A stretch of 64,000 nt of DNA from an uncultured Christensenellaceae bacterium. GTDB taxonomy: Bacteria; Bacillota; Clostridia; Christensenellales; Borkfalkiaceae. Of the stretch, positions 55,984 to 63,922 are shown piece after piece; the first letter of the stretch is position 1; every line of letters starts with the position of its first letter. The stretch spans positions 18,875 to 82,874 of the forward strand of contig CAJUOV010000009.1 of the NCBI GenBank assembly GCA_910588695.1. The letters run 5' to 3'. The position numbers and the translations under genes were made by a program. The notes under the pieces were generated by a model. The model was not told where the DNA came from and did no database searches. It was given only the letters and a program-made list of their open reading frames with translations.

Positions 55984-56060
55984 TGGTTGAGGTGACGTGA
56001 CTTGAACACGCGACCTCTTGGTCCCTAACCAAGCGCGCTACCAAACTGCGCTACACCTCA
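55984..56060 (-). tRNA. tRNA-Pro (anticodon AGG)
   Basis: A complete cloverleaf on the minus strand, 77 nt with an encoded CCA (55984-55986). Acceptor TGAGGTG pairs perfectly with CACCTCA; D-stem GCGC/GCGC; anticodon stem CTTGG/CCAAG with loop TTAGGGA, so the anticodon is AGG (reads CCU, and CCC/CCA if A34 becomes inosine); T-stem GCGTG/CACGT with TTCAAGT. A73 is present but the first pair is U1-A72 instead of the C1-G72 usual in bacterial tRNA-Pro. A34 proline tRNAs are uncommon in bacteria. Confidence 0.85.
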
Positions 56061-56230
56061 ATGTTTACGAAATCATATTTACTTTTGAGCCGAGAGGTCT
56101 GCGACCTCTTTTTCTCACCGCCGTAAGGGAAACGGCGGCTCAGTCACGCTTCGCAGGGAATATATCCTGCTCCGCTCAGTTCGGTTTGCGCCGACAGCCG
56201 TTCAGGCTGATCGGCAGAACGCAACCCTCA

Positions 56231-56270
56231 CCCCTAACCAAGCGATGCCTGCAAACTGCGCTACACCTCA
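56231..56270 (-). pseudogene. Partial copy of the tRNA-Pro 5' half
   Basis: Minus-strand sequence from 56270 repeats the tRNA start (TGAGGTGTAGCGCAGTTTG), then an altered D-arm (CAGGCATC) and GCTTGGTTAGGG up to the anticodon, after which similarity stops. The two 5' ends are 210 bp apart. It cannot fold as a tRNA. The stretch between (56061-56230) has two hairpins (AGAGGTC/GACCTCT at 56092-56108 and CCGCCGT/ACGGCGG at 56121-56141) but no gene. Confidence 0.75.
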
Positions 56271-56354
56271 ATTTGTATATTTTATTATATCTAAAAATAA
56301 AACCCTGTCAAGCGATTTCTTGTTGGAAATATAAAATTTAATCGTCCGATTTTT

Positions 56355-56391
56355 TTCATAAACCGCCCCGCGCGTATTTTGCGCGGGGCAG
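56355..56391 (-). terminator. Terminator of rnpB
   Basis: Stem GCCCCGCGC / GCGCGGGGC with an 8-nt loop, then GGTTTATGAAAA on the minus strand. Confidence 0.7.
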
Positions 56392-56407
56392 TATTCGATT
56401 AAAATTA

Positions 56408-56866
<459 letters not shown>

Positions 56867-56901
56867 ATTAAAACAATTATAACACAAACTTGAAGAAAAT
56901 A

Positions 56902-56930
56902 CTTGTTTTTTTCGTGCGATATTGATAAAA
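56902..56930 (+). promoter_or_regulatory. Promoter of pyk
   Basis: TTGTTT (56902-56907), 17-nt spacer, TAAAAT (56925-56930), with a leader of about 30 nt carrying TTGGAGC. Confidence 0.65.
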
Positions 56931-56965
56931 TACAGATGTAAAAATTTTTTATTTTTGGAGCTTTT

Positions 56966-58378
56966 ATGAAAAAAACCAAGATCGTATGCACGCTGGGCCC
57001 CGCCTCGGACACCGAAGAGATCATTTCCGCCATGGCGGAAGCAGGCATGAACGTAGCCCGCATCAACTTTTCTCACGGCACACATGAAGATCACGCGAAA
57101 AAAGTCGCTATGATCAAACGCGTGCGCGAAGCAAAGGGAATCGCGCTGCCCATTCTGCTCGACACCAAGGGACCCGAATTCCGTATCGGCACCTTCAAAA
57201 ACGGTAAAATCAATCTTGCGGCGGGCGACGAATTTATTTTTACCTCGCAAGACGTGGAAGGTGACGAGAAGCAGGTCTCCGTCTCCTATAAAAACATCTG
57301 CAACGAAATGAACAAAGGCGACAAAATCCTTTTGAACAACGGGCTTATGGTGTTCGAAGTCGTAAAAGTCAGCAAACCGAATGTGATCTGCAAAGTGATC
57401 ATCGGCGGCGAACTTTCGAGCAGAAAGAGTATGTTTTTCCCCGAAAAAGAACTCAAATTGAATTATCTTTCCGAACAGGACAAAAAAGACCTGCTCTTCG
57501 GGATCGAACATCAAGTCGACTTTGTAGCCTGTTCGTTCGTATCCAAAGCGCAGGACATTCTCGACGTAAGAAACTTTTTACACGAAAACGGATCGGACGA
57601 CATCGACCTCATCGCCAAAATCGAGAACCGCGCGGGCGTGAATAACCTGCAAGAGATTCTCGACGTATCGGACGGAATCATGATCGGGCGCGGCGATATG
57701 GGCGTGGAAATCCCTTACGAAGAGCTGCCGGACATTCAGAAAACGATCATCAATGCCTGCCGTATCGCAGGCAAACGCTGCATTACCGCAACGGAAATGC
57801 TCGAATCCATGATCAAAAATCCCCGCCCCACGAGAGCGGAAATTTCGGACGTTGCCAATGCGGTATACGACGGTTCGAGCTCCGTCATGCTCTCGGGCGA
57901 GACCGCCGCGGGCGCGTATCCCGTACAGGCGGTCGCCGCAATGGCGAAGATCGCCATGCAGGCGGAAACCAAAAACGAATTCATTCAGGCGGTTCACGAC
58001 GAAAAGTTTCTGATCCGCGGACTTTCGGACGCGCTTTCGCACTCGGCTTGCCTTCTGGCGCGCGACGTCAACGCCAAGGCGATCGTCGTGTGTACGCGCA
58101 CGGGCGGAACTGCCAAAATGGTCTCCCGTTTCCGCCCCATGATCGACATCATCGGCATGACGACGGATCCCCGCTCCTATCAGAAGCTCGCGCTCAGCTG
58201 GGGCGTTGTGCCTATGCTCAGCGACGAATATAATTCGGTGGACGTTCTCTTCCACTTTGCGAAATGCGCGGCGCGCGATTCGGGGCTTGTAAAAAAAGGA
58301 GATACCATCGTCATCACGGGCGGAACTCCCAACGGCAAGAGCGGTAACTCCAATCTTATCAATCTCGAAACGATTTAA
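56966..58378 (+). CDS. pyk: Pyruvate kinase
   Basis: A 470-residue pyruvate kinase converting phosphoenolpyruvate and ADP to pyruvate and ATP. Motifs are KTKIVCTLGPAS, MNVARINFSHG, LLDTKGPEFRIG, the catalytic-lysine segment DLIAKIENRAG and the signature MIGRGDMGVEIPYEELP, then MLESMIKNPRPTRAE. The C-terminal allosteric domain (about 345-470) is complete. It lacks the extra PEP-utiliser domain of Bacillus Pyk. TTTTTGGAG precedes the ATG. Single plus-strand gene with terminator. Confidence 0.96.
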   Translation: MKKTKIVCTLGPASDTEEIISAMAEAGMNVARINFSHGTHEDHAKKVAMIKRVREAKGIALPILLDTKGPEFRIGTFKNGKINLAAGDEFIFTSQDVEGDEKQVSVSYKNICNEMNKGDKILLNNGLMVFEVVKVSKPNVICKVIIGGELSSRKSMFFPEKELKLNYLSEQDKKDLLFGIEHQVDFVACSFVSKAQDILDVRNFLHENGSDDIDLIAKIENRAGVNNLQEILDVSDGIMIGRGDMGVEIPYEELPDIQKTIINACRIAGKRCITATEMLESMIKNPRPTRAEISDVANAVYDGSSSVMLSGETAAGAYPVQAVAAMAKIAMQAETKNEFIQAVHDEKFLIRGLSDALSHSACLLARDVNAKAIVVCTRTGGTAKMVSRFRPMIDIIGMTTDPRSYQKLALSWGVVPMLSDEYNSVDVLFHFAKCAARDSGLVKKGDTIVITGGTPNGKSGNSNLINLETI

Positions 58379-58393
58379 TCAAAATCGTAAAGC

Positions 58394-58424
58394 ACGCGCC
58401 CCGCAAACTGCGGGGCGCTTTTCA
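58394..58424 (+). terminator. Terminator of pyk
   Basis: Stem GCGCCCCGC / GCGGGGCGC with loop AAACT, followed by TTTTCATT; the hairpin ends 3 bases before the stop of the convergent HAD gene. Confidence 0.75.
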
Positions 58425-60329
58425 TTGATTATTTTTCGGTTTGCGGTAGGTCTTAAAGGAAGAATAACGAACTTTCCCGAGGCTGTGGCAGCCTGCGTAT
58501 TTCAAAACATACCAAGCGTCCGTCAGGCGGTAAGCGAAAATTCTGAGTCCCCGCCCCACCAACGTAAAACGGTAACCGATTCTGCAAAACGTATCGTAGT
58601 GGCAGTCTTCCGCATTCAGCTGCCAGCGGTAATCCGCGCGCGTCATGTGCTTCACCGCTCGATAAAACACGCCCGAGATCGTCGATTCCGTTGCGGAATA
58701 ACGTCCGTAATCGAGTTTGCATATCTCTCCGAAAGTCTCCGCAATACGCTCCTGCAAGGGTGAAAACAGCTCGGCGAACAATTCCTTGTCTTTACGCTTC
58801 ATATCAAGCTGAACGGAAGAAGAACCGTCTTCGTTCAAAAGATAACGTTCCGCACTGCCGTGATCGGCGCGGCAGATCTGCTCGTAGAGCATTTTATAGC
58901 GCTGATAATATTTGTAGCCCTGAAAACGTTTGTTTTTGGCGGAACAGAGCAACCCCGTCTTATCCGTAAAATCGCTCGGCTTCTTCTCCACGGTTCCGAG
59001 ATAGTAACCATGAATAGGAACCTCGTCTCCCAAAAATTTCCGCATGAGGTCCTGCACGAGCCCCCTCCAACCCACGTCGAACATCACGATTCCGTTTTTT
59101 CGATAATCCAATCCGAACGAACCGAGATAAGCGCGGAACGCTTCCGCGCTCGATACGCGCAACTCCTCGTACATCTTTTTGAATTCTTCGTCCCGCAACA
59201 GCTTGCGGTACTGTTTTTTCGCATAAAAACGCAGATAGGTGTGCTTAAAATTAAAATCCAGCCTGCTCTGCAACAATTCGATCTGTTCCCTGGAAAAGCC
59301 GAGCGAAATCAAAAAGGTGTTCGCGGAGAGCATATTCATGAACGTGTTTTTGACGACGCATTCAAACTTTTCCTCTTCGAGAGGAAGAAGCGCGGCGCTC
59401 ATCAGACTGTTGCGCGACCCCAGAAAATAATGTGTGCGAACGTTCGCACACTTTCCCGTCCGCTCACGGTATAGTTCGAACAAGCGTTTGAAAAACTTAC
59501 CCTCGCGCGACAAAAACAGGATGTCCTTTACCCCCCCCTCCGCAAGATCGTCCGCCAGACGTTTGATCGTAAGATAGAGCGGAAACGCAAAATTGGCAAG
59601 CCGGCAATCGGCGTTGCTCTTTTCGAGCTTTTCAAATTCGACTGCGTTCGAACCCCGCTTCGCCCTCTTTTTAAGCTCTTTGCTCGCGCGCGGCTCGGGG
59701 TGTTTCAAAAGATTTGCCTTCATACCCTTGCGCTTTGCCATCGTATAATCGGAACGACGATTGTCGCCGATCATCGTCACTTCCTTCGCGTCGAGCCTCT
59801 CCGTTTTCAGAACGTAATCATAAAGAGTTCCCCTGCGCTTGCTCTTCAAATAATCGCAGGAGACGTAGAGCTCCGTAAAAATATCGCGCGCGCCCAGACG
59901 GGACAGCCAACGGGATATGGTTTCCCTGCCGCAATAGAACTGCGATACAAGATATATTTTTTCTCCCGCCGCGCTCTTCTCCCGCAAAAAAGAAATCAGT
60001 TCATGATTCAGCGTAAATCCTTTTGCCTCGACGCCCTCGTAGACGGTAAGCGCGTCGCTTAAAAACTCTTCCCTTCCCTCTCCGCCGAACGGACGGAAAA
60101 GATCCTCCGCCACGGCGGTCATGAATTCCGAAAACGTATATTCCGCTTCTCCGATCTTCATAACGCGCCGCACGGCAAGTTTTCGCTTATGCTTTTGAAA
60201 TAAGCCGTAAATCGCGGCGGGCTCTATATCGTACTTCTCGCCCATAGCAACGGCAAATTCGAAAATCGTATCGTCCGCCGATTTTTTTCTGTATACCGTC
60301 GTATTAAAAAAGTCTACAAAATAAGTCAT
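58422..60329 (-). CDS. COG5610-type HAD-domain protein
   Basis: A 635-residue protein. The N-terminal part (about 1-230) is a HAD-like domain: VDFFNTTVYR in place of the DIFDT motif I, YLVSQFYCG as motif II, KSKRRGTLYDYV and MIGDNRRSDYTMA as motif IV. The long C-terminal part (about 260-635) is rich in Tyr and Arg and resembles the predicted hydrolases of COG5610 that sit in capsule and teichoic-acid gene clusters. Changed motif I (Asn for the second Asp) leaves activity in doubt. ATG 60329 has AAAGGG upstream. The next gene upstream is the truncated fragment at the transposon junction. Confidence 0.65.
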   Translation of the reverse strand: MTYFVDFFNTTVYRKKSADDTIFEFAVAMGEKYDIEPAAIYGLFQKHKRKLAVRRVMKIGEAEYTFSEFMTAVAEDLFRPFGGEGREEFLSDALTVYEGVEAKGFTLNHELISFLREKSAAGEKIYLVSQFYCGRETISRWLSRLGARDIFTELYVSCDYLKSKRRGTLYDYVLKTERLDAKEVTMIGDNRRSDYTMAKRKGMKANLLKHPEPRASKELKKRAKRGSNAVEFEKLEKSNADCRLANFAFPLYLTIKRLADDLAEGGVKDILFLSREGKFFKRLFELYRERTGKCANVRTHYFLGSRNSLMSAALLPLEEEKFECVVKNTFMNMLSANTFLISLGFSREQIELLQSRLDFNFKHTYLRFYAKKQYRKLLRDEEFKKMYEELRVSSAEAFRAYLGSFGLDYRKNGIVMFDVGWRGLVQDLMRKFLGDEVPIHGYYLGTVEKKPSDFTDKTGLLCSAKNKRFQGYKYYQRYKMLYEQICRADHGSAERYLLNEDGSSSVQLDMKRKDKELFAELFSPLQERIAETFGEICKLDYGRYSATESTISGVFYRAVKHMTRADYRWQLNAEDCHYDTFCRIGYRFTLVGRGLRIFAYRLTDAWYVLKYAGCHSLGKVRYSSFKTYRKPKNNQ

Positions 60330-60382
60330 TCTTATCCCTTTCGCCAAAAAACGATTACGGGTCCGGATCGGTTTCGACCGGA

Positions 60383-60478
60383 TTAATCGTCGTTACTTTC
60401 TTCCGAATTCTCCTCGTCCGGCTCGTCTTCTTTCGAATCAGAATCAAATCCTTCTAACAAGCCAAATGGACATAAAGC
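60383..60478 (-). pseudogene. 3' fragment of a gene cut by the transposon
   Basis: The last 31 codons of a leftward gene: ALCPFGLLEGFDSDS, then KEDEPDEENSEESNDD and a stop at 60383. This very acidic tail has no start codon or ribosome site, and the frame is closed by TGA at 60479-60481, at the left edge of the transposon. I read it as the end of a resident protein whose main part should lie beyond the transposon, to the right of the window. Bases 60330-60382 are the ribosome site and leader of the HAD gene. Confidence 0.6.
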
Positions 60479-60500
60479 TCATTTTGGGGTGATTTGAGTA

Positions 60501-62144
60501 TTACGGTGTTAAAACCGAGTCGATGTCAATCTTGTAGTAGATATGAATCTCTTGCGGTTTGCCCGTAACCGTTTCTTTGCCGCCGATGATAAGTCTGTCG
60601 AATAACGCCAAGCACATCTCGCGCGTGAGTGTAGGCGAATTGAAATACATTTTCAGCCTGCGGATAAATCCGTCTACGTCCGTCTTTGCTTGCGACACTT
60701 CTTCAAGCCCTTGCGTTAGCGAAGTAATCTTTTCTTTGAGTTCCGTCTGTTCGGCGGTGTACTTGTCGATCAGCTTCACACATACGCTTTCGGGAATCTT
60801 GCCAGCGACCTTTTCTTCAAACGCCGCTTCAATAAGTTGGTCGAGTTCGTTCAATCGCTTTTCGGCTCTACGAAGCTCTTTCTTTGCGTCGGCTTGGTTT
60901 GCGTCCGCGAGCGTCGCTTGCCGCTGCAAATACCGCTGTTTGAATTCCGCTTCGTGTCCTATAATCATCTCTGCTTTCGCCGCGACGTCGTTTTTGACAA
61001 TCTGTTCCAAAACGGGTACGGTAATGAAATGACTGAAACAAGCCGACGAACCCATACGCGATTTCGTTCCGCAGTTGAAATTGAAATAAGTTATATCTTT
61101 TTGGTGCGTAACGTTGAATTGCGTATTCCAGCCGAGCCGCATTTTCGCGCCGCAGTCTGCGCAGAACATCAGTCCCGACAGCGGGTGCATATAGCCGCGC
61201 TGTGTATGTTTTCCGTGTCCTACGGCTTTTTCGACTTCTTTCACTCTGTCCCATAGCTCTTTCGAGATTATGGCTTCGTGCGCATTTTCCACGATTATCC
61301 AATCTTCTTCGGGACGGCGTTGCCACTTGTGGTTCTTGTATGAAATTGTAGTTGATTTGTGTTGGACTAAATTGCCGATATACGCTTGGTTGGAAAGCAT
61401 AGTACGGAGAACGGAAGTACTCCATAAATGTGCCGAATTCCTTACGCCGTTAATACCCGTTGTCGCTATTCTGTAATCGTTAGGCGTTAATACCTTTTCG
61501 ACGTTCAGAACATCCGCTATCTTTCTCGGCGTTAAACCGCTTGCCCGCATTTCGAATATCCGTCTTACTATGGGCGCGGTTTTTTCGTTTACTTGCAAAG
61601 TACGTTTTTCGTCCGTGCCGAGCGTGTAACCGTAAGGCGAGTGGGACATTCCGTTTTTGCCTTCCTTTGCATTCTTGATACGCACGGCGCGGAGCTTCTT
61701 GCTTGTGGTCGCCGCCCACCATTCGTTGAACACGTTGGTAATCGGCATCATATCCATAGCGGGAGTGTCTTTGTTCTCCGTGTCGATATTGTCAGATAAC
61801 GCCACAAACCGTATGCCGAACGTGGGAAAGACGTAATCGAGGTATTGACCAACCATTATGTAGTTTCTTCCGAAACGGCTCATATCCTTGACGAGTATGG
61901 TGTTTATAACGCCTTGCTTGGCGTCGTCTAACAATCTCTTTACGCCCGCTCTTTCAAAGGTAGTTCCCGATATACCGTCGTCCACATAAATATCGTGGAG
62001 CGTCCAGCCTTGCTCGGCTATATACTCCGAAAGAATAGCCTTTTGGTTTTCAATAGACAGCGATTCGCCGGCGCGTTCATCGTCGCGGGATAGCCTTACG
62101 TACATTCCGACAATGTAGTCTTTGTTGTTTTGCTTTGATTGCAT
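60501..62144 (-). CDS. Large serine recombinase (TnpX-like)
   Basis: A 547-residue site-specific recombinase. The resolvase domain (1-150) has the nucleophile in GMYVRLSRDDE (Ser19) with DDGISGTTFERAGVKRLL and LVKDMSRFGRNY. A Recombinase domain follows (about 170-270), then a zinc ribbon (CADCGAKMR ... NCGTKSRMGSSAC), a long coiled coil (about 420-480) and a DUF4368-type C-terminus. It excises and inserts the element through short central dinucleotides, without target duplication by a DDE mechanism. ATG 62144 has AAGGAG upstream; the longer frame to 62201 runs through the promoter. Confidence 0.93.
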   Translation of the reverse strand: MQSKQNNKDYIVGMYVRLSRDDERAGESLSIENQKAILSEYIAEQGWTLHDIYVDDGISGTTFERAGVKRLLDDAKQGVINTILVKDMSRFGRNYIMVGQYLDYVFPTFGIRFVALSDNIDTENKDTPAMDMMPITNVFNEWWAATTSKKLRAVRIKNAKEGKNGMSHSPYGYTLGTDEKRTLQVNEKTAPIVRRIFEMRASGLTPRKIADVLNVEKVLTPNDYRIATTGINGVRNSAHLWSTSVLRTMLSNQAYIGNLVQHKSTTISYKNHKWQRRPEEDWIIVENAHEAIISKELWDRVKEVEKAVGHGKHTQRGYMHPLSGLMFCADCGAKMRLGWNTQFNVTHQKDITYFNFNCGTKSRMGSSACFSHFITVPVLEQIVKNDVAAKAEMIIGHEAEFKQRYLQRQATLADANQADAKKELRRAEKRLNELDQLIEAAFEEKVAGKIPESVCVKLIDKYTAEQTELKEKITSLTQGLEEVSQAKTDVDGFIRRLKMYFNSPTLTREMCLALFDRLIIGGKETVTGKPQEIHIYYKIDIDSVLTP

Positions 62145-62189
62145 TCTTTTACTCCTTCGAATCAAAGCAGCCAAATTCAATGTAAGGGT

Positions 62190-62218
62190 ATTATACCACA
62201 ATACACCGAATTTGGCAA
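62190..62218 (-). promoter_or_regulatory. Promoter of the recombinase
   Basis: TTGCCA (62213-62218), 17-nt spacer, TATAAT (62190-62195), with a leader of about 40 nt. Confidence 0.65.
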
Positions 62219-62281
62219 GCCCGATCCGATATGTGAAGGGCGGCTATGCTTAATAAATTTCAAAGCCGCCCGATAGTTAAA

Positions 62282-62467
62282 TTAGTTTTTTAAGCCTGCG
62301 TCGCGGTACGCCCGATTAACGGCTATCTTTCGTAAAACCTCGTCCACGTCCTTATCGCCGCAAAAGTGGCTTGTTACAATGTATCTTTTTCCCTCAATCA
62401 TATACTCTCTTTGCGATGTGGGTGCGCCTGCAAACTCCTCGCGTAATTGTTCCAACGTCTTGTTCGT
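62282..62467 (-). CDS. TnpW-like transposon protein with ACG start
   Basis: A 61-codon frame: (T)NKTLEQLREEFAGAPTSQ, then REYMIEGKRYIVTSHFCG and DKDVDEVLRKIAVNRAYRDA. The IGGKxYIVTSHF-type middle is typical of small TnpW-like proteins next to serine recombinases in such elements. GGAGG lies exactly 7 nt before ACG (62465-62467), where ATG would be expected (MNKTLEQL). A downstream in-frame ATG at 62401 lacks a ribosome site. Either ACG is used as a weak start or the gene has lost its start. Function of the family is unknown. Confidence 0.55.
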   Translation of the reverse strand, partial: TNKTLEQLREEFAGAPTSQREYMIEGKRYIVTSHFCGDKDVDEVLRKIAVNRAYRDAGLKN

Positions 62468-62489
62468 AGTTGTTCCTCCAAAAATTTAA

Positions 62490-62510
62490 TCATTCATATT
62501 CAATTTTCAT
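62490..62510 (-). CDS. Six-residue leader-like ORF
   Basis: GGAGG (62519-62523 region) and then ATG AAA ATT GAA TAT GAA TGA (MKIEYE). It ends 11 nt before the ribosome site of the TnpW-like frame. Could be a regulatory leader peptide or chance. Bases 62524-62693 show no other gene. Confidence 0.3.
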   Translation of the reverse strand: MKIEYE

Positions 62511-62693
62511 ATTCGATTTCCTCCGCGATTCTATGCGCGTATCTTTACGCAACTAAATTTTCTTATTTGCGTTGTCCGCTCTGTGGCGGTTATTTTCCGT
62601 ATAAAAAAGCCGTGATTACTCTTTCAGTCCTGTTTCGTTTTCATATTCCTGTGGACGTATTCTTCACGGTCTTTGTTTGTCTATTTAATTGTT

Positions 62694-63749
62694 TTACTTT
62701 GAATTGCCGTTAAACTTTGTGGGCGACTTATGCGGCGTTGCCGCTTTCGTCATTCTTGCCCGTCGTAACAGTTCTTCATATTCTCTCGGAAGTACGGCTT
62801 TTATCTCCGTTACTTCCGAATGCGCTCTTTCGCAACTCTCTGTCGTGCGTTCCGCGCTTTGCAATCTCTTATACATAAACGCTTGGTCTTGATGCGCCCG
62901 TTCGACTTCGCTGTTCTTGTCCGAAAGCTGTTGTCGTAACTGTGCATTTTCCACGCGAAGAGAAGTGATGAGCTTGTCTTTGCCGAACAACGGTATAGGC
63001 TCGTCCGCAGATATCTTGACTTCGGTCAGTTCGTCTATTTCTTGCGATAACGTTTCTCTCTGTGTGGTCAAGCTCTCGACTTCCGTTTGCGTGTTCCGTT
63101 TTTCGGCTTTTAGCCTTGTCAGTTCGCTACTCGTTTCGGAATAGGCAGTCGTTATCTCCGCGGCTTTTTCTTCTGCCATTTTCACCTTGAATTCCGCTAC
63201 GTCAAGATGCTTTGTTTTACTGCCTTCCTTGCCGCGTTCCAAACCCCAATGCTTTCCGACCTGCTCATAAATATCCGTTTGAAGTTTTCGCAAAGCAACT
63301 CTGTCGAATAGACGCTTACAGCATAGCCGTCCGTCTAATACGGGCATAAGATTTAAATGCATATGCGGCGTGGTTTCGTCCATATGGACGACTGCGCTTA
63401 GGATATTTTCCTCGCCGTATCTTTCCGCAAAAAAACGATAGCACATTGCATAATATTCCCGTATATGTTCGGGCAACATCCCTTTGAAAAATTCGGGGCT
63501 TGCGCCTACCAACATACTGCACATTAGCACGGTGTCTTTCTTTGTTCGACAACCCAATTCTTTAATCCTTTCATTGATATACCCGATATAGGTTTGCTCT
63601 CTTTTTACAAAGTGAATATTGTTCTTTGTCCGTGTACTGTCTATCTTGCTGTTAGTGCCTTGATAGGTCTCATCGCGCTCGTTTTCCTTTTCTACGGGCG
63701 GGATACCGTCGTGCTGAAACTTCTTCATATTGCAAATGATATAACTTAT
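62694..63749 (-). CDS. Mob/Pre-family relaxase with ATA start
   Basis: A 351-codon relaxase of the MOBV (Mob_Pre) family, which nicks the oriT and leads the DNA into a recipient. The metal motif is VVHMDETTPHMHLNL; the N-terminus SYIICNMKKF and KIDSTRTKNNIHFV match family positions. The second half is a coiled coil. GGAGG lies 8 nt before an ATA codon (63747-63749) at the position of the family's usual initial Met (M-S-Y); the first ATG (63728) is 29 nt from GGAGG. So either ATA starts translation weakly or the start has been lost. The true 5' limit is therefore uncertain. Confidence 0.75.
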   Translation of the reverse strand: MSYIICNMKKFQHDGIPPVEKENERDETYQGTNSKIDSTRTKNNIHFVKREQTYIGYINERIKELGCRTKKDTVLMCSMLVGASPEFFKGMLPEHIREYYAMCYRFFAERYGEENILSAVVHMDETTPHMHLNLMPVLDGRLCCKRLFDRVALRKLQTDIYEQVGKHWGLERGKEGSKTKHLDVAEFKVKMAEEKAAEITTAYSETSSELTRLKAEKRNTQTEVESLTTQRETLSQEIDELTEVKISADEPIPLFGKDKLITSLRVENAQLRQQLSDKNSEVERAHQDQAFMYKRLQSAERTTESCERAHSEVTEIKAVLPREYEELLRRARMTKAATPHKSPTKFNGNSK

Positions 63750-63800
63750 TTTTTGTTCCTCCTGAATACTATTTCGTGTAGTGGACAAAGCCTCGCAGAG

Positions 63801-63838
63801 CGCACACCTTGCTTGCAAGGTATAGTGCGCTATACCTT
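63801..63838 (+). other. Origin of transfer (pMV158-like oriT)
   Basis: Two overlapping inverted repeats: ACCTTGC / GCAAGGT (63806-63821) and AAGGTATAG / CTATACCTT around TGCG (63817-63838), preceded by CGCACA. The order and the core GTATAGTG(C/T)G match the oriT of MOBV plasmids such as pMV158, where the nick falls after TAGTGTG; here it would be after 63829. It lies 52 bp upstream of the relaxase ribosome site. Confidence 0.75.
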
Positions 63839-63901
63839 CGTAGAAGGGTACGCTCGATCCGGCTTTATCCGTTTGTATTTTGCTTACCTTTTACTTGCCG
63901 T

Positions 63902-63922
63902 TTAGGGCGGTCTGATTGTCAT
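63902..63922 (-). CDS. Second six-residue leader-like ORF
   Basis: GGAGG (63931-63935), 8 nt, then ATG ACA ATC AGA CCG CCC TAA (MTIRPP). It lies upstream of the oriT. Like the ORF at 62490, this could be a leader peptide or a frameshifted gene start. Bases 63936-64000 hold nothing else I can assign. Confidence 0.3.
   Translation of the reverse strand: MTIRPP

Noticed and set aside
55751..56044. N-terminal extension of the SDR remnant
   Set aside because: This part runs into the tRNA-Pro gene and has no SDR-like sequence.
56092..56108. Plus-strand terminator AGAGGTCTGCGACCTCT
   Set aside because: No plus-strand gene ends here; probably part of the rearranged tRNA region.
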